From JACZWL01 sp046756445 (GTDB taxonomy: Bacteria; Pseudomonadota; Gammaproteobacteria; Steroidobacterales; Woeseiaceae), in NCBI GenBank assembly GCA_046756445.1, contig JBHHWI010000012.1, positions 1 to 43,965 of the forward strand: DNA of 43,965 nucleotides, written 5' to 3'. The translations under genes were made by a program, and so were the position numbers. This document shows, in pieces, positions 8,093 through 16,486 of this stretch. The notes below the pieces were generated by a model. It did no database searches, was not told where the DNA came from, and saw only the letters and a program-made list of their open reading frames with translations. Within the stretch, counting starts at the first letter, position 1. Each line of letters starts with the position of its first letter.

Positions 8093-8866
8093 CTAGTTGG
8101 AAAAGAAACCCATCTTGACGCCGGCAAGCTGCACGACATCGTTGTCCGTGAGCCTGCGAGCCTGGGCGCCGATCGGCTGTCCGTTGACCAACGGGTAGTC
8201 GCCTTCTTCGCCGCTTTCCACATGGACGATGAAGTAGCCTTCTGCGCGGCGAGTGATGGCGGCGACCTGCACGCCCGGACGTCCCAGCGTCGTCAGCGCC
8301 TTGGTCAGTTCCAGTTCGCGGCCGGCGAATGCGCCGCTGAGGACCTGGAGCTTGGCCAGCGGCAGCGCGTTCGGTGCCGACCTCGCGTCCAGGCCCGCGG
8401 CCGTTTCCGTATGTGCCGCCTGGGCCGCCGCCGGTTCGGGCATTTCGACCTTCACGTCGACCTTTTCCGCGGCCGCTGCCGCCACCTTCTCTTCAGCCTT
8501 CGCAACCTGGTCCGCGCTCTGCTGATCGGCCGGGATCACCATCGTCTTTTCGAACTCGTCCGGCTCGGCCTCGGAAGTCTGCTGGTCGGAGAACCGCAGC
8601 TGATGGTGGCCTATGGTTATGACATCGCCATTCTGGAGCGCATGTTTCTTGATCAGTTTCCCGTTGACATAGGTGCCATTGGTGCTGTTCAGGTCCTCGA
8701 GGAATGAATCGTTGAGGATATTGATAATCAGGGAGTGGTGGCCACTGACCGCCGGGTTGTCGATACGAACGTCGTTATCCGGGAGACGTCCAATGGTGTA
8801 CCGCTCTTTGGACATGTTGTATTCGGCCAGAACCTGACTATCCAAGCTAAGAATCAAACGTGCCAT
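8093..8866 (-). CDS. FHA-domain protein with two FHA-like domains
   Basis: Cytoplasmic phosphothreonine-reading protein of 257 residues. The N-terminal FHA domain (about 20-92) has the conserved IGR (25-27), SGHHS (41-45) and STNGTYVNG (61-69) elements. A flexible Ala/Glu/Pro-rich linker (about 95-170) follows. The C-terminal FHA-like domain (about 172-257, KLQVLSGAFAGRELEL) has lost several of these residues. The linker begins with the acidic segment EFEKTMVIP; T108 with Ile at +3 resembles FHA ligands. It is the last gene of a kinase-phosphatase-FHA set and is a likely substrate or effector of the two upstream genes. The downstream target process is unknown. Confidence 0.88.
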   Translation of the reverse strand: MARLILSLDSQVLAEYNMSKERYTIGRLPDNDVRIDNPAVSGHHSLIINILNDSFLEDLNSTNGTYVNGKLIKKHALQNGDVITIGHHQLRFSDQQTSEAEPDEFEKTMVIPADQQSADQVAKAEEKVAAAAAEKVDVKVEMPEPAAAQAAHTETAAGLDARSAPNALPLAKLQVLSGAFAGRELELTKALTTLGRPGVQVAAITRRAEGYFIVHVESGEEGDYPLVNGQPIGAQARRLTDNDVVQLAGVKMGFFSN

Positions 8867-8929
8867 ACGCTATTCTGCTGTTCTCTCTAGTCGATATCCG
8901 CTGGGCGCCAGTCCGACGACCTGCATGTC

Positions 8930-9757
8930 TTACGAGCGGAACATACGTGTAATACGGGCCAGTAAACCTCGGTGCGCCGCGAACGAATCGAGCACCTGAG
9001 CCAGCATTACGGACACGTTGTCACGCCCACCGTGATCATTGGTTAATTTGACCAGCTGTTGACCAACCACATCAAGGCTAGCATTAAACGTGCTGATAGT
9101 TAAGTGAATATCCTCATCTTCGACCATGTCCGGCAAACCGTCCGAGCAAAGCAGGAAGACATCTTCGGGCAATACATCAAACTCCTGCACCTCGACCTCG
9201 ACGGTAGGCTCGACGCCCAGTGCCCGCGTTACGTAGTTACGATTGGTCGAGCGCTGCGCCTCTTCCTCGGAATAGAAACCCCTATCGACCAGTTCCTGCA
9301 GCAGCGAGTGGTCCATCGTGAGCTGCTCGAATTTTTCGCCGCGAAGCCGGTAGGCCCTCGAGTCGCCGACATGGGCCAGGGAGACCTTGTTGTCGTAGAA
9401 CATGGCGGCGACAAGTGTCGTACCCATGCCCTCACAGTGCGTCTGACTCTGCGCAGTCTGAAAAATAATCTTGTTGGCCCTGGTGACGGCGTCCCGGAGC
9501 ACGATACTCTGACGCATCAGGCCCGTGCTCGGGTCGACGTCATTGCGCTCTTCCCGGTCTGCGCCTTCACTCGCGAGTTCCGTGATTGTCTGAACGGCGA
9601 TGCCGCTGGCTACTTCGCCTGCGTTGTAGCCGCCCATGCCGTCCGCGAGCACCATCAGGCCGATGTCGGCGTCCGAGCCGATCGCGTCCTCGTTGTGCTC
9701 CCGAACCTTTCCGGTATCGGTGATTTCAGCGAATTTTATTTTTCCACGCAGGCTCAT
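8930..9757 (-). CDS. PP2C-family serine/threonine protein phosphatase
   Basis: Mn/Mg-dependent phosphatase that would remove phosphate from Ser/Thr residues placed by the adjacent kinase. From the ATG at 9757 it has 275 residues and carries the family motifs in order: REHNED (about 19-24, metal Asp), LADGMGGYNAGE (about 37-48), GMGTTLVAAMF, AHVGDSRAYRLR, LLCSDGLPDMV and GGRDNVSVMLAQV. All metal-binding aspartates are present, so it should be active. A longer frame extends into the kinase gene, but MSLRGKIKFAEITDTGK is the family-like start and leaves 19 bases after the kinase stop. C-terminal RMFRS shows no membrane segment. Similar to Stp/PppA/PrpC enzymes. Confidence 0.93.
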   Translation of the reverse strand: MSLRGKIKFAEITDTGKVREHNEDAIGSDADIGLMVLADGMGGYNAGEVASGIAVQTITELASEGADREERNDVDPSTGLMRQSIVLRDAVTRANKIIFQTAQSQTHCEGMGTTLVAAMFYDNKVSLAHVGDSRAYRLRGEKFEQLTMDHSLLQELVDRGFYSEEEAQRSTNRNYVTRALGVEPTVEVEVQEFDVLPEDVFLLCSDGLPDMVEDEDIHLTISTFNASLDVVGQQLVKLTNDHGGRDNVSVMLAQVLDSFAAHRGLLARITRMFRS

Positions 9758-9776
9758 ATTTGTTGTGACGGGCTGA

Positions 9777-11876
9777 TCAGGATGATGCGTACTTCGCGCA
9801 ATTACGTAGTGCAATGGCCATTTCGCCGCCGGAAAGGAAACGGTTTTGAGGGCGCTTGGCGAGCGCCTTGGCCAGAACTGAATCTGCGCTGGGCGGGATT
9901 CCGGCCCGACGGTTCGAGACCGGCGCCGGATCCTCGGTTGTGATCTTGGTCATGAGCACTGCGATGTTCGTCGCCCGGAAGGGCACCTCGCCCGTCAAAA
10001 GCTCATATAGGGTAACACCAAGTGAAAATATGTCCGAGTGACCCGTGAGGTCCTCGGCATTGAGCTGCTCGGGGGACATGTACATCGGCGTGCCGAGCAC
10101 GATGCCGGTCTTGGTACGGGTGTTGTCAGTCAATCTCGCGACGCCGAAGTCGCTGATCTTCAGCGAGTCGTCTCGCAGGTTGTAGAGCAGATTCGCCGGT
10201 TTGATGTCGCGATGAATGACCCCCTGGTTATGCGCGTAGTCCAGTGCGTCGGCGGTTCTGGCGCACAGCTCCAGTGCTTTCCTCGGGGCCAGCAGATTCT
10301 TCGGATCGGTGTACTTGGTCATCGCAACGCCCTGCAGGTACTCCATCGCGATGTAGGCCAGGTGCTTGTCCTCGCCGGCGTCGTACACGGTAATGATGTT
10401 GGGGTGGGTCAGACGGCCCGCGGACTCCGCTTCCCTGAAAAACCTCAGACGGGCCTCCTCCAGCTCCTCATCTTCGAACTCCTTCTCGATCGGAATCACC
10501 TTGAGCGCAACCGGACGGTTGATTCTCGGGTCCTTGGCCAGATAGACGGCGCCCATCGCGCCTTTGCCGAGCTTCCGTTCGATGACGTAACGGCCGAGAC
10601 GCTGTGGCGTGCCGTTGTTGCCGCGCATGGACAGTGAACTATTACCGGTCGGCCCGTCGTGCGTCCGCTTCATCCACTCGAGCACCGCCTCGGCGCGTTC
10701 CGGCTTGGCCTGCTCCTCGAATGCGAGCGACAGTTTGTACATCACGGTGGCCAGGGATTCGTCGGGTTCGCAGCGGCGAAACTCCGCGAATGCGGGCTCC
10801 AGTCTGCCGGCGGCCAGAAAATCCATGCCGCGTTTGAAGGCGTGGACAGAGGCCTTCTTGACGGCGCCGGCCAGCCACCAGCTCAGGATGGCGACGCCCA
10901 GGAATATGAAGATCGGCCTGCCGAGGTCGAGCCGGACACGCAACACGCCAAGCAGAAGGGACTCGATCAGTACGAGGCTTACGACGGTGATCGCGGTCAT
11001 TGTCACGATGTCCCGGCGAGATCGCCCGGGCAGGAACAGCACGGCGACGATAGCCAGCAGGGCCGGCGCCAGCCATTCCATCGCGGCAACCCAGGGCGGG
11101 GCAATAACCGAACGGCTCTGCTCGATGTTGGCCAGCAGCGCCGCCGTGATTTCCGACTCGGTGACAAACTGACCGGATGGCAAAATTGCCGCCGCGGCGA
11201 CGATCGGCGGCGATGCATCGATCATCACCGTCGCACCGGCATATTCCCCCGCCCGGATGTCCCCGGCCAGCACGTCCCTGGCCGTTAACCGTGGCACGGG
11301 TTGGTAATTCGACAGATAGATCGCGTCGTCGGCCCCCGAAATCCGCGGGTCCGTGCCTGCGTCCGGGTGATCCAGGGCCACGGCGAGGGGCAGCGACGGC
11401 GACATCTCCCCGCCCTCGAATCTCCACAGCCCGGATCGCCGGAAGACCCCGTCGCTGTCCGTCGTGATGCTGAAAAACCCGGTCTTGCTCGCGACGCCCG
11501 CCAGGCGGTGGTGCCTGGGCACGTAAACCGGCACCCCGCTGGACAAGGTGGCCGCCCAGCCGGGCAACTCGCCGGACATGGAGATGTCGGGGGGGCTGGG
11601 GAGGATGATTCTCTTAACGTCTTGATTTTTAAAGGCCTGAATCAGTCGTCCGTATTGGTCGACGATTGCGTCCGGGGCCATCTTGCCGGCGTTGATGCTG
11701 ACAATCAGGCCGTTGTCCAGGGGTTCGTTACGGACATGCCCCGCCATGCGGTCATACAGGAATCGATCCGCCGCCACGAACCACGGCGCCGCCGGACCAT
11801 AGACGAGCACCAGCAATACGCTGACGAAAGTGAGCGCGACCAGCCGGTCCCGGTATTCCTTCTTTTGTTCGTCCAA
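9777..11876 (-). CDS. CHASE2-domain transmembrane serine/threonine protein kinase
   Basis: Inner-membrane sensor kinase of about 699 residues. One N-terminal membrane segment (about 12-34) is followed by a periplasmic CHASE2-type sensor domain (about 35-260), three further membrane segments (about 262-350), a short helical TPR-like stretch (about 352-410), and a complete cytoplasmic Hanks kinase domain (about 424-690). The kinase motifs are GKGAMGAVYLA, ALKVI, HRDIKPANLLY, DFGVAR, GTPMYMSPEQL and DIFSLGVTLYELLTGEVPF. The start is chosen as TTG at 11876, which has AGAGAG six bases upstream; another TTG at 11918 would add 14 residues. It leads the operon with the PP2C and FHA genes and is divergent from radA. 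The signal sensed is unknown. Confidence 0.92.
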   Translation of the reverse strand: MDEQKKEYRDRLVALTFVSVLLVLVYGPAAPWFVAADRFLYDRMAGHVRNEPLDNGLIVSINAGKMAPDAIVDQYGRLIQAFKNQDVKRIILPSPPDISMSGELPGWAATLSSGVPVYVPRHHRLAGVASKTGFFSITTDSDGVFRRSGLWRFEGGEMSPSLPLAVALDHPDAGTDPRISGADDAIYLSNYQPVPRLTARDVLAGDIRAGEYAGATVMIDASPPIVAAAAILPSGQFVTESEITAALLANIEQSRSVIAPPWVAAMEWLAPALLAIVAVLFLPGRSRRDIVTMTAITVVSLVLIESLLLGVLRVRLDLGRPIFIFLGVAILSWWLAGAVKKASVHAFKRGMDFLAAGRLEPAFAEFRRCEPDESLATVMYKLSLAFEEQAKPERAEAVLEWMKRTHDGPTGNSSLSMRGNNGTPQRLGRYVIERKLGKGAMGAVYLAKDPRINRPVALKVIPIEKEFEDEELEEARLRFFREAESAGRLTHPNIITVYDAGEDKHLAYIAMEYLQGVAMTKYTDPKNLLAPRKALELCARTADALDYAHNQGVIHRDIKPANLLYNLRDDSLKISDFGVARLTDNTRTKTGIVLGTPMYMSPEQLNAEDLTGHSDIFSLGVTLYELLTGEVPFRATNIAVLMTKITTEDPAPVSNRRAGIPPSADSVLAKALAKRPQNRFLSGGEMAIALRNCAKYASS

Positions 11877-12041
11877 TACGGGCTCTCTACATAACGCGAA
11901 AAGTATAGAAAATAGCAAGCACTTTTAATGAGATAGGGTTGGCACTTTTTCGGGCGTAGGGTCCCTGAAAGCGGTGCTATGATTGGGATTCCGCTACCGG
12001 ATAGGTGGCATTTCCGGCCGGATCCAGCAGGATTGTCCCGC

Positions 12042-13391
12042 ATGGCAAAACCGAAAACGGCGTATGTCTGTACTGACTGTGGCGCGCACAGCGTCAAGTG
12101 GCAGGGGCAATGCGCGGAGTGCGCTGCCTGGAACACGCTCGCGCAGACCACGGTTTCGGCAGTCCGGGGCGATCGTCCGGAAGGCCCCGCCCCGTCCGAG
12201 CTGGGCTCCGTGAGCGAGGACGCCGGCGTCCGCCACGCATGCGGCTTTGCGGAATTCGACCGGGTGCTCGGCGGCGGGCTCGTGCCTGGATCGGTGGTCT
12301 TGCTTGGGGGCGACCCCGGCGTCGGCAAATCGACTCTGCTGCAACAGGTTGCGGCCCGGCTACAGAAGTCACTGAATGTCTGCTATGCGAGCGGCGAGGA
12401 ATCGCTCCGACAGGTCGCGCAGCGGTCGCGACGCCTGGGCCTGGACAGCCCCGGTTTGAGCCTGCTGGCGGATACCTCGCTCGACAACATCCTCGATCAG
12501 GCTGTTGCCTGCGGGGCGCGGGTGTTGATCATCGATTCGATTCAGACTACGGCGACTGTGGACCTGCCATCGGCGGCAGGATCGGTCGCCCAGCTCCGCG
12601 AGTGTGTCGGCCGGGTGGTTCAGTTTGCGAAGCAACGCGAGATTGCCGTGTTTCTCATCGGCCATGTGACCAAAGAGGGTGCCATCGCCGGACCGCGCGC
12701 CGTCGAGCACATGGTCGATACGGTTCTGTATTTCGAGAATGACCCGACCAGCCGGTTCAGCGTCGTACGGGCGGTGAAGAACCGGTTCGGTGCGAGCAGC
12801 GAGCTGGGCGTTTTTGCCATGACGGAGGCCGGTTTTGTAGAAGTCAGGAACCCGTCGGCCATCTTCCTCTCGGGCGGCAGTGACGAGACTGCCGGAAGTC
12901 TGGTGTCGGTCGCCTGGGAGGGCAGTCGCCCGCTGCTGGTCGAAATTCAGGCGCTGGTTGCACGGGGAAACGGTAACTACGCCAGGCGGCTCGCCGCCGG
13001 CGTCGATCAGAATCGCCTGTCGTTGCTGATGGCGGTGCTGCAACGTCACGGCGGTATTTCCGTGGCCGGCGACGACGTATTCGTCAACGTCGCCGGCGGT
13101 CTCCGTATTGGCGAAACCAGCGCCGACCTGCCGACCCTGCTGGCGATCGTATCGAGTCTGCACGACCGGCCCTGCCGATCCGGGCTGGTCAGCTTTGGCG
13201 AGATCGGTCTGGCCGGCGAGGTTCGACCGGTCCGTTTCGGTACCGAGCGATTAACCGAGGCGGCCAAGCAGGGCTTCACGGTCGCAATCGTTCCGAGGAC
13301 GAACGTGCCCAGACGGAAACCGCAGGGCATCGACGTCGTCGGGGTCGGAAAACTCAGTGAGGCGCTCGACGCCGCCTTTGGCCGCACCTAG
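12042..13391 (+). CDS. radA: DNA repair protein RadA
   Basis: RecA-like ATPase that promotes branch migration of recombination intermediates. From the ATG at 12042 the protein has 449 residues: a four-Cys zinc finger (YVCTDCG...GQCAEC, C9/C12/C25/C28), Walker A GGDPGVGKST (K96), the diagnostic RadA motif VKNRFGASSELGVF, and a C-terminal Lon-protease-like domain with LSLLMAVLQRHGG and GEIGLAGEVRPV. An in-frame ATG at 11979 would add 21 residues without family support. Its TAG stop shares the four bases CTAG with the stop of the convergent gene. Confidence 0.97.
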   Translation: MAKPKTAYVCTDCGAHSVKWQGQCAECAAWNTLAQTTVSAVRGDRPEGPAPSELGSVSEDAGVRHACGFAEFDRVLGGGLVPGSVVLLGGDPGVGKSTLLQQVAARLQKSLNVCYASGEESLRQVAQRSRRLGLDSPGLSLLADTSLDNILDQAVACGARVLIIDSIQTTATVDLPSAAGSVAQLRECVGRVVQFAKQREIAVFLIGHVTKEGAIAGPRAVEHMVDTVLYFENDPTSRFSVVRAVKNRFGASSELGVFAMTEAGFVEVRNPSAIFLSGGSDETAGSLVSVAWEGSRPLLVEIQALVARGNGNYARRLAAGVDQNRLSLLMAVLQRHGGISVAGDDVFVNVAGGLRIGETSADLPTLLAIVSSLHDRPCRSGLVSFGEIGLAGEVRPVRFGTERLTEAAKQGFTVAIVPRTNVPRRKPQGIDVVGVGKLSEALDAAFGRT

Positions 13392-14671
13392 TCCGCCGCA
13401 GCCCCCGTCAGATCCCGGCGCGGATAAATTCGCGCCGTTTTGACCCGGTTCTCCCTGGTTTCGACGATCTCGATCGGATAGCCCTCGATCTTCAACCCCG
13501 TGCCCGGTTCCGGAATGGTCTCCAGGTACTCGACAATCAGACCGTTCAGGGTCTTCGGCCCGTCTGTCGGCAGCGCCCAGTCCATGGCCCTGTTCATCTC
13601 ACGAATGTTGGCGGTACCGTCGACGAGAAAGGTGTTGCTGCTTTCCCTGACGATATCTTCGGCCCCATTTGATGGATCGGTGGTGAACTCACCGACAATC
13701 TCTTCCAGAATATCTTCGAGCGTCACGATTCCCTGAATGTCGCCGTACTCGTCGACGACAAATGCGATTCTCTTTCGCGCTTTCTGAAACTGCACGAGTT
13801 GCGTGCTGAGCGGCGTGCCTTCCGGCACGTAGTACGGTTCGTCGACCAGTCGTTCGAGCGAAGTCTTGTCGAAATGCTTCATATTGGCAATGTTAGCCAG
13901 ACGGCGCAAATGCAGTATTCCAACTGCGTTGTCGATGTTGTCCCGAAAGACCGGCAACCGCGTGAACTCGCTCTTTTGGATAACGGACATAATTTGCTCG
14001 TTACTGTCATCGAGGTCGATGCCGACGATTTCATTGTGCGGCACCATGACGTCGTCAACGGTCACTTTCTCAAGATCGAGAATGCTGATGAGCATGCTTC
14101 GGTACTTTCGTGAGATTCGTGCAGTCGCCTCGAACACTACCGTGCGCAACTCTTCCCGTGTCAGTGCATGCGACTGTGCGTCACCTTCCCGGACACCGAA
14201 CAAGTAGAGGACGCCGTTCGACGCCATGTTGGTCAGCCACACGATCGGATAAGTTATCTTCAGCAGTGGGTAGTAGACGATCGCGGCTGGAAAAGCGACG
14301 CGTTCCGGGTGCACGGCCCCGAGCGTTTTCGGCGCCGCCTCGGCGAATATCAAGACGACCAGCGTCAGGATCAGGGTGCCGAGCGCGACGGCGGGCTGAC
14401 CGCCGAGCTTGAACGCGATCAGTGCCACGAGTGACGCGGCAGAGAAATTGACGAGGTTGTTGCCGAGCAGAATCAGCCCGATCAGCCGGTCCGGGCGCAG
14501 CAGCAGACTCTCCGCCAGCCTCGCGCCACTGTGACCGGCTCTCGCCTTATGTCTCAGCTGGTATCGGTTCAGGCTCATCAATGCTGTTTCCGAGCCGGAG
14601 AAAAACGCGGAAAGGAGGAGTAAGGCAACGAGCACGCCGATCAAGGCGGCTAGCGGAACGTCATCGCTCAA
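13388..14671 (-). CDS. CNNM/CorB-type membrane protein with CBS pair and CorC_HlyC domain
   Basis: Inner-membrane protein of 427 residues, related to E. coli YfjD (CorB), a family linked to Mg2+/Co2+ efflux or homeostasis. An N-terminal DUF21/CNNM transmembrane domain (about 8-175) contains FFSGSETALMSLNRYQLRHKA (about 23-43) and AEAAPKTLG. Two CBS domains (about 205-325) follow, with DDVMVPHNEIVGID and IAFVVDEYGDIQGIVTLEDILEEIVGE, then the C-terminal CorC_HlyC domain (about 340-420). The start is TTG at 14671 with GAGGTG nine bases ahead (14680-14685). It lies downstream of the CcsA-like gene on the same strand, a pairing also found upstream of ffh in other gammaproteobacteria. Confidence 0.9.
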   Translation of the reverse strand: MSDDVPLAALIGVLVALLLLSAFFSGSETALMSLNRYQLRHKARAGHSGARLAESLLLRPDRLIGLILLGNNLVNFSAASLVALIAFKLGGQPAVALGTLILTLVVLIFAEAAPKTLGAVHPERVAFPAAIVYYPLLKITYPIVWLTNMASNGVLYLFGVREGDAQSHALTREELRTVVFEATARISRKYRSMLISILDLEKVTVDDVMVPHNEIVGIDLDDSNEQIMSVIQKSEFTRLPVFRDNIDNAVGILHLRRLANIANMKHFDKTSLERLVDEPYYVPEGTPLSTQLVQFQKARKRIAFVVDEYGDIQGIVTLEDILEEIVGEFTTDPSNGAEDIVRESSNTFLVDGTANIREMNRAMDWALPTDGPKTLNGLIVEYLETIPEPGTGLKIEGYPIEIVETRENRVKTARIYPRRDLTGAAAD

Positions 14672-14750
14672 AGAATGAGCACCTCGTGATTGAACAGCAC
14701 TGCCTCAGTTCATCAGGACAGTCCTGCCCTGTCAAGGAAATGGATCAGGG

Positions 14751-15557
14751 CTAGCCCCAGGACCGGCCGAGGACCTCCTCCAGGATATAACGACTGCCGA
14801 AGTAGGCAAGGCAAAGGGTTGCGAAGCCCCACAGGTACAGATACACGGCGCGCCGACCGCGCCAGCCCGCAAACTGGCGCCCTGCGAGCAGGACGCCGAA
14901 CAGGGCCAGTGCGAGGATGGACAGGAAAGTCTTGTGAACCAGGTGCTGGGCGAAAAGATCATCGACAAACACGAATCCCGACAGGACGGCGAGCAGCAGT
15001 GCCGAGAATCCGGCGCCGGCGATTCCGTACAGGAGTTTCTCGGTCGTCTCCAGCGGAGCGAACAGCCGGTTGACGGTTGACAGGCGTCCGGCATGAAGCC
15101 GGCGGTCCTGTAGTAGCGCGTAGATGGCGACAATCGCGCCGACCGTCAGCAGGCCGTAGGCAAAAAGCGAGACCACGATATGTGCCTGCATCTGCCAGGC
15201 CAGCGTCGCTCCGGGGCCTTCCGGGACCTGGAGGCCTGTTGCGGCGGCGGCAATCGCGCCCAGCACGAACAATCCGCCGGCCAGGCCCCGCAGCGACGCT
15301 TCGATCGCCCCGACTACCGCGATCACGGCAAGTTGAAACCCGACGAACGAGACCGTGTTGCTCAGAGACAGGGCGATACCGTCGGGCAGGAGAACCAGGT
15401 CGAGAAGCACCCGGCCATGCCATGCCAGCCCGGCGAGCCCGACCGCGAAAGCTATGATCTGCAAGGCTTTGGGCCGCTCCGAGAACCGGGGCAGCCTGGT
15501 CGCGGCAAATGCGACACCGGCAATTATGTACAAGAAAGGAATTGTGATTTGAAACAC
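14751..15557 (-). CDS. CcsA/YpjD-like cytochrome c assembly family membrane protein
   Basis: A 268-residue inner-membrane protein with about eight hydrophobic segments and the C-terminal part of the cytochrome c assembly (CcsA/CcmC) fold. Conserved elements are WQMQAHIVVSLFAYGLLTVG (about 123-142), FVFVDDLFAQHLVHKTFLSILAL and WRGRRAVYLYLWGFATLCLAYFG. Histidines at these places bind heme in CcsA. It corresponds to E. coli YpjD, whose gene is next to ffh, and whose function is not established. No other cytochrome c maturation genes are nearby, so a true haem-transfer role is unproven. Confidence 0.85.
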   Translation of the reverse strand: MFQITIPFLYIIAGVAFAATRLPRFSERPKALQIIAFAVGLAGLAWHGRVLLDLVLLPDGIALSLSNTVSFVGFQLAVIAVVGAIEASLRGLAGGLFVLGAIAAAATGLQVPEGPGATLAWQMQAHIVVSLFAYGLLTVGAIVAIYALLQDRRLHAGRLSTVNRLFAPLETTEKLLYGIAGAGFSALLLAVLSGFVFVDDLFAQHLVHKTFLSILALALFGVLLAGRQFAGWRGRRAVYLYLWGFATLCLAYFGSRYILEEVLGRSWG

Positions 15558-15685
15558 AGAATCGCGGATGGCTATGCCCTAGTTTCTTTCGGGTAAATGA
15601 TCCCACATGGTGTAGTTCATTAGAACCCTGCTGCGGAACCCAAAGGTCGTAGTCGCTTTGCCGGTGTTGCGCAGGATAAAGCGAT

Positions 15686-16453
15686 ATGCGTATCAAAATA
15701 CTGGGCTGTAGCGGTGGAATAGGTGCAGGGTCACGCACCTCCGCAATGCTCATCGACGAAGACGTGTTGCTCGACGCCGGCACGGGAATCGGCGATCTCG
15801 AGCTGGAAGACCTCAAATCGATTCGCCACGTTTTTCTGACTCATGCGCATCTGGATCACATTGCAGGACTTCCCATGCTGGTCGACAGCATATTCGAGGA
15901 GAATTTTTCGGAGCCGGTCACCGTGTATGCCCGTTCGGAAACTCTGGACGCGATCAAGTCACATCTGTTCAATGACGTGATCTGGCCCGACTTTTCGAAA
16001 ATACCTTGTGACAAGAACCCGATGCTCCGATTCGCCACCTGCAATCCCGGCGATACCGTTTCAATCAGGAACCGTGACTTTCACGCCGTCGACGTATTGC
16101 ACAGCGTGCCTTCGCTCGGCTACACGGTGGAAAACTCAGGCGGCGTGTTCGCCGTGAGCGGCGATACCAAGACAAATGAAACACTCTGGCCCGTGCTCAA
16201 TGCGTGTGAAGATCTCAAGGTACTCGTCATCGAGGTCTCCTTTCCCGATGAGCAGGAAGACCTGGCAACCGAAGCCGGACATTATTGCCCGAACACGATG
16301 TCACAGGACCTCGCCCGCCTGCATTCAGACCCCGACATCTGGCTGACCGGTATGAAGCCTGGCGAGGAGCAGCGGATCCTGGACCAGGTGATCGCTGCGC
16401 TGCCGGACAAGAAGATCCGGATGCTGTCGCGGGGAACCGTCATCACGGTTTAG
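15686..16453 (+). CDS. Class II 3',5'-cyclic-nucleotide phosphodiesterase-like metallo-hydrolase
   Basis: Metallo-beta-lactamase-fold hydrolase of 255 residues. The metal-binding signature is THAHLDHIAGLP (about 52-63). Further ligands are likely in VDVLHSVPSLGYTVE (about 134-148) and VSGDTKTNETLWP (about 155-167). The layout, ending DIWLTGMKPGEEQRIL, is that of the PDEase_II family, which cleaves cAMP or cGMP in yeasts and some bacteria. The substrate is inferred, not shown. AGGAT at 15675-15679 serves as ribosome binding site. It lies between the divergent CcsA-like gene and ffh; in other gammaproteobacteria ffh usually follows the CcsA-like gene directly. Confidence 0.85.
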   Translation: MRIKILGCSGGIGAGSRTSAMLIDEDVLLDAGTGIGDLELEDLKSIRHVFLTHAHLDHIAGLPMLVDSIFEENFSEPVTVYARSETLDAIKSHLFNDVIWPDFSKIPCDKNPMLRFATCNPGDTVSIRNRDFHAVDVLHSVPSLGYTVENSGGVFAVSGDTKTNETLWPVLNACEDLKVLVIEVSFPDEQEDLATEAGHYCPNTMSQDLARLHSDPDIWLTGMKPGEEQRILDQVIAALPDKKIRMLSRGTVITV

Positions 16454-16486
16454 TCGCCGTCAGGGAAATCGCGGTACACTCCAGCG

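Noticed and set aside
9758..9814. Extended start of the PP2C gene inside the kinase gene
   Set aside because: The added 19 residues do not resemble PP2C proteins, and the ATG at 9757 leaves a normal short gap after the kinase stop.
8093..11876. Remnant of a type VI secretion locus
   Set aside because: Kinase, phosphatase and FHA genes occur in such loci, but there are no Tss genes on either side and the neighbours are housekeeping.
11939..11956. Sigma54-like TTGGCAC box upstream of radA
   Set aside because: The GC of the -12 element is off by one base from the required spacing, and the TTGC is missing.
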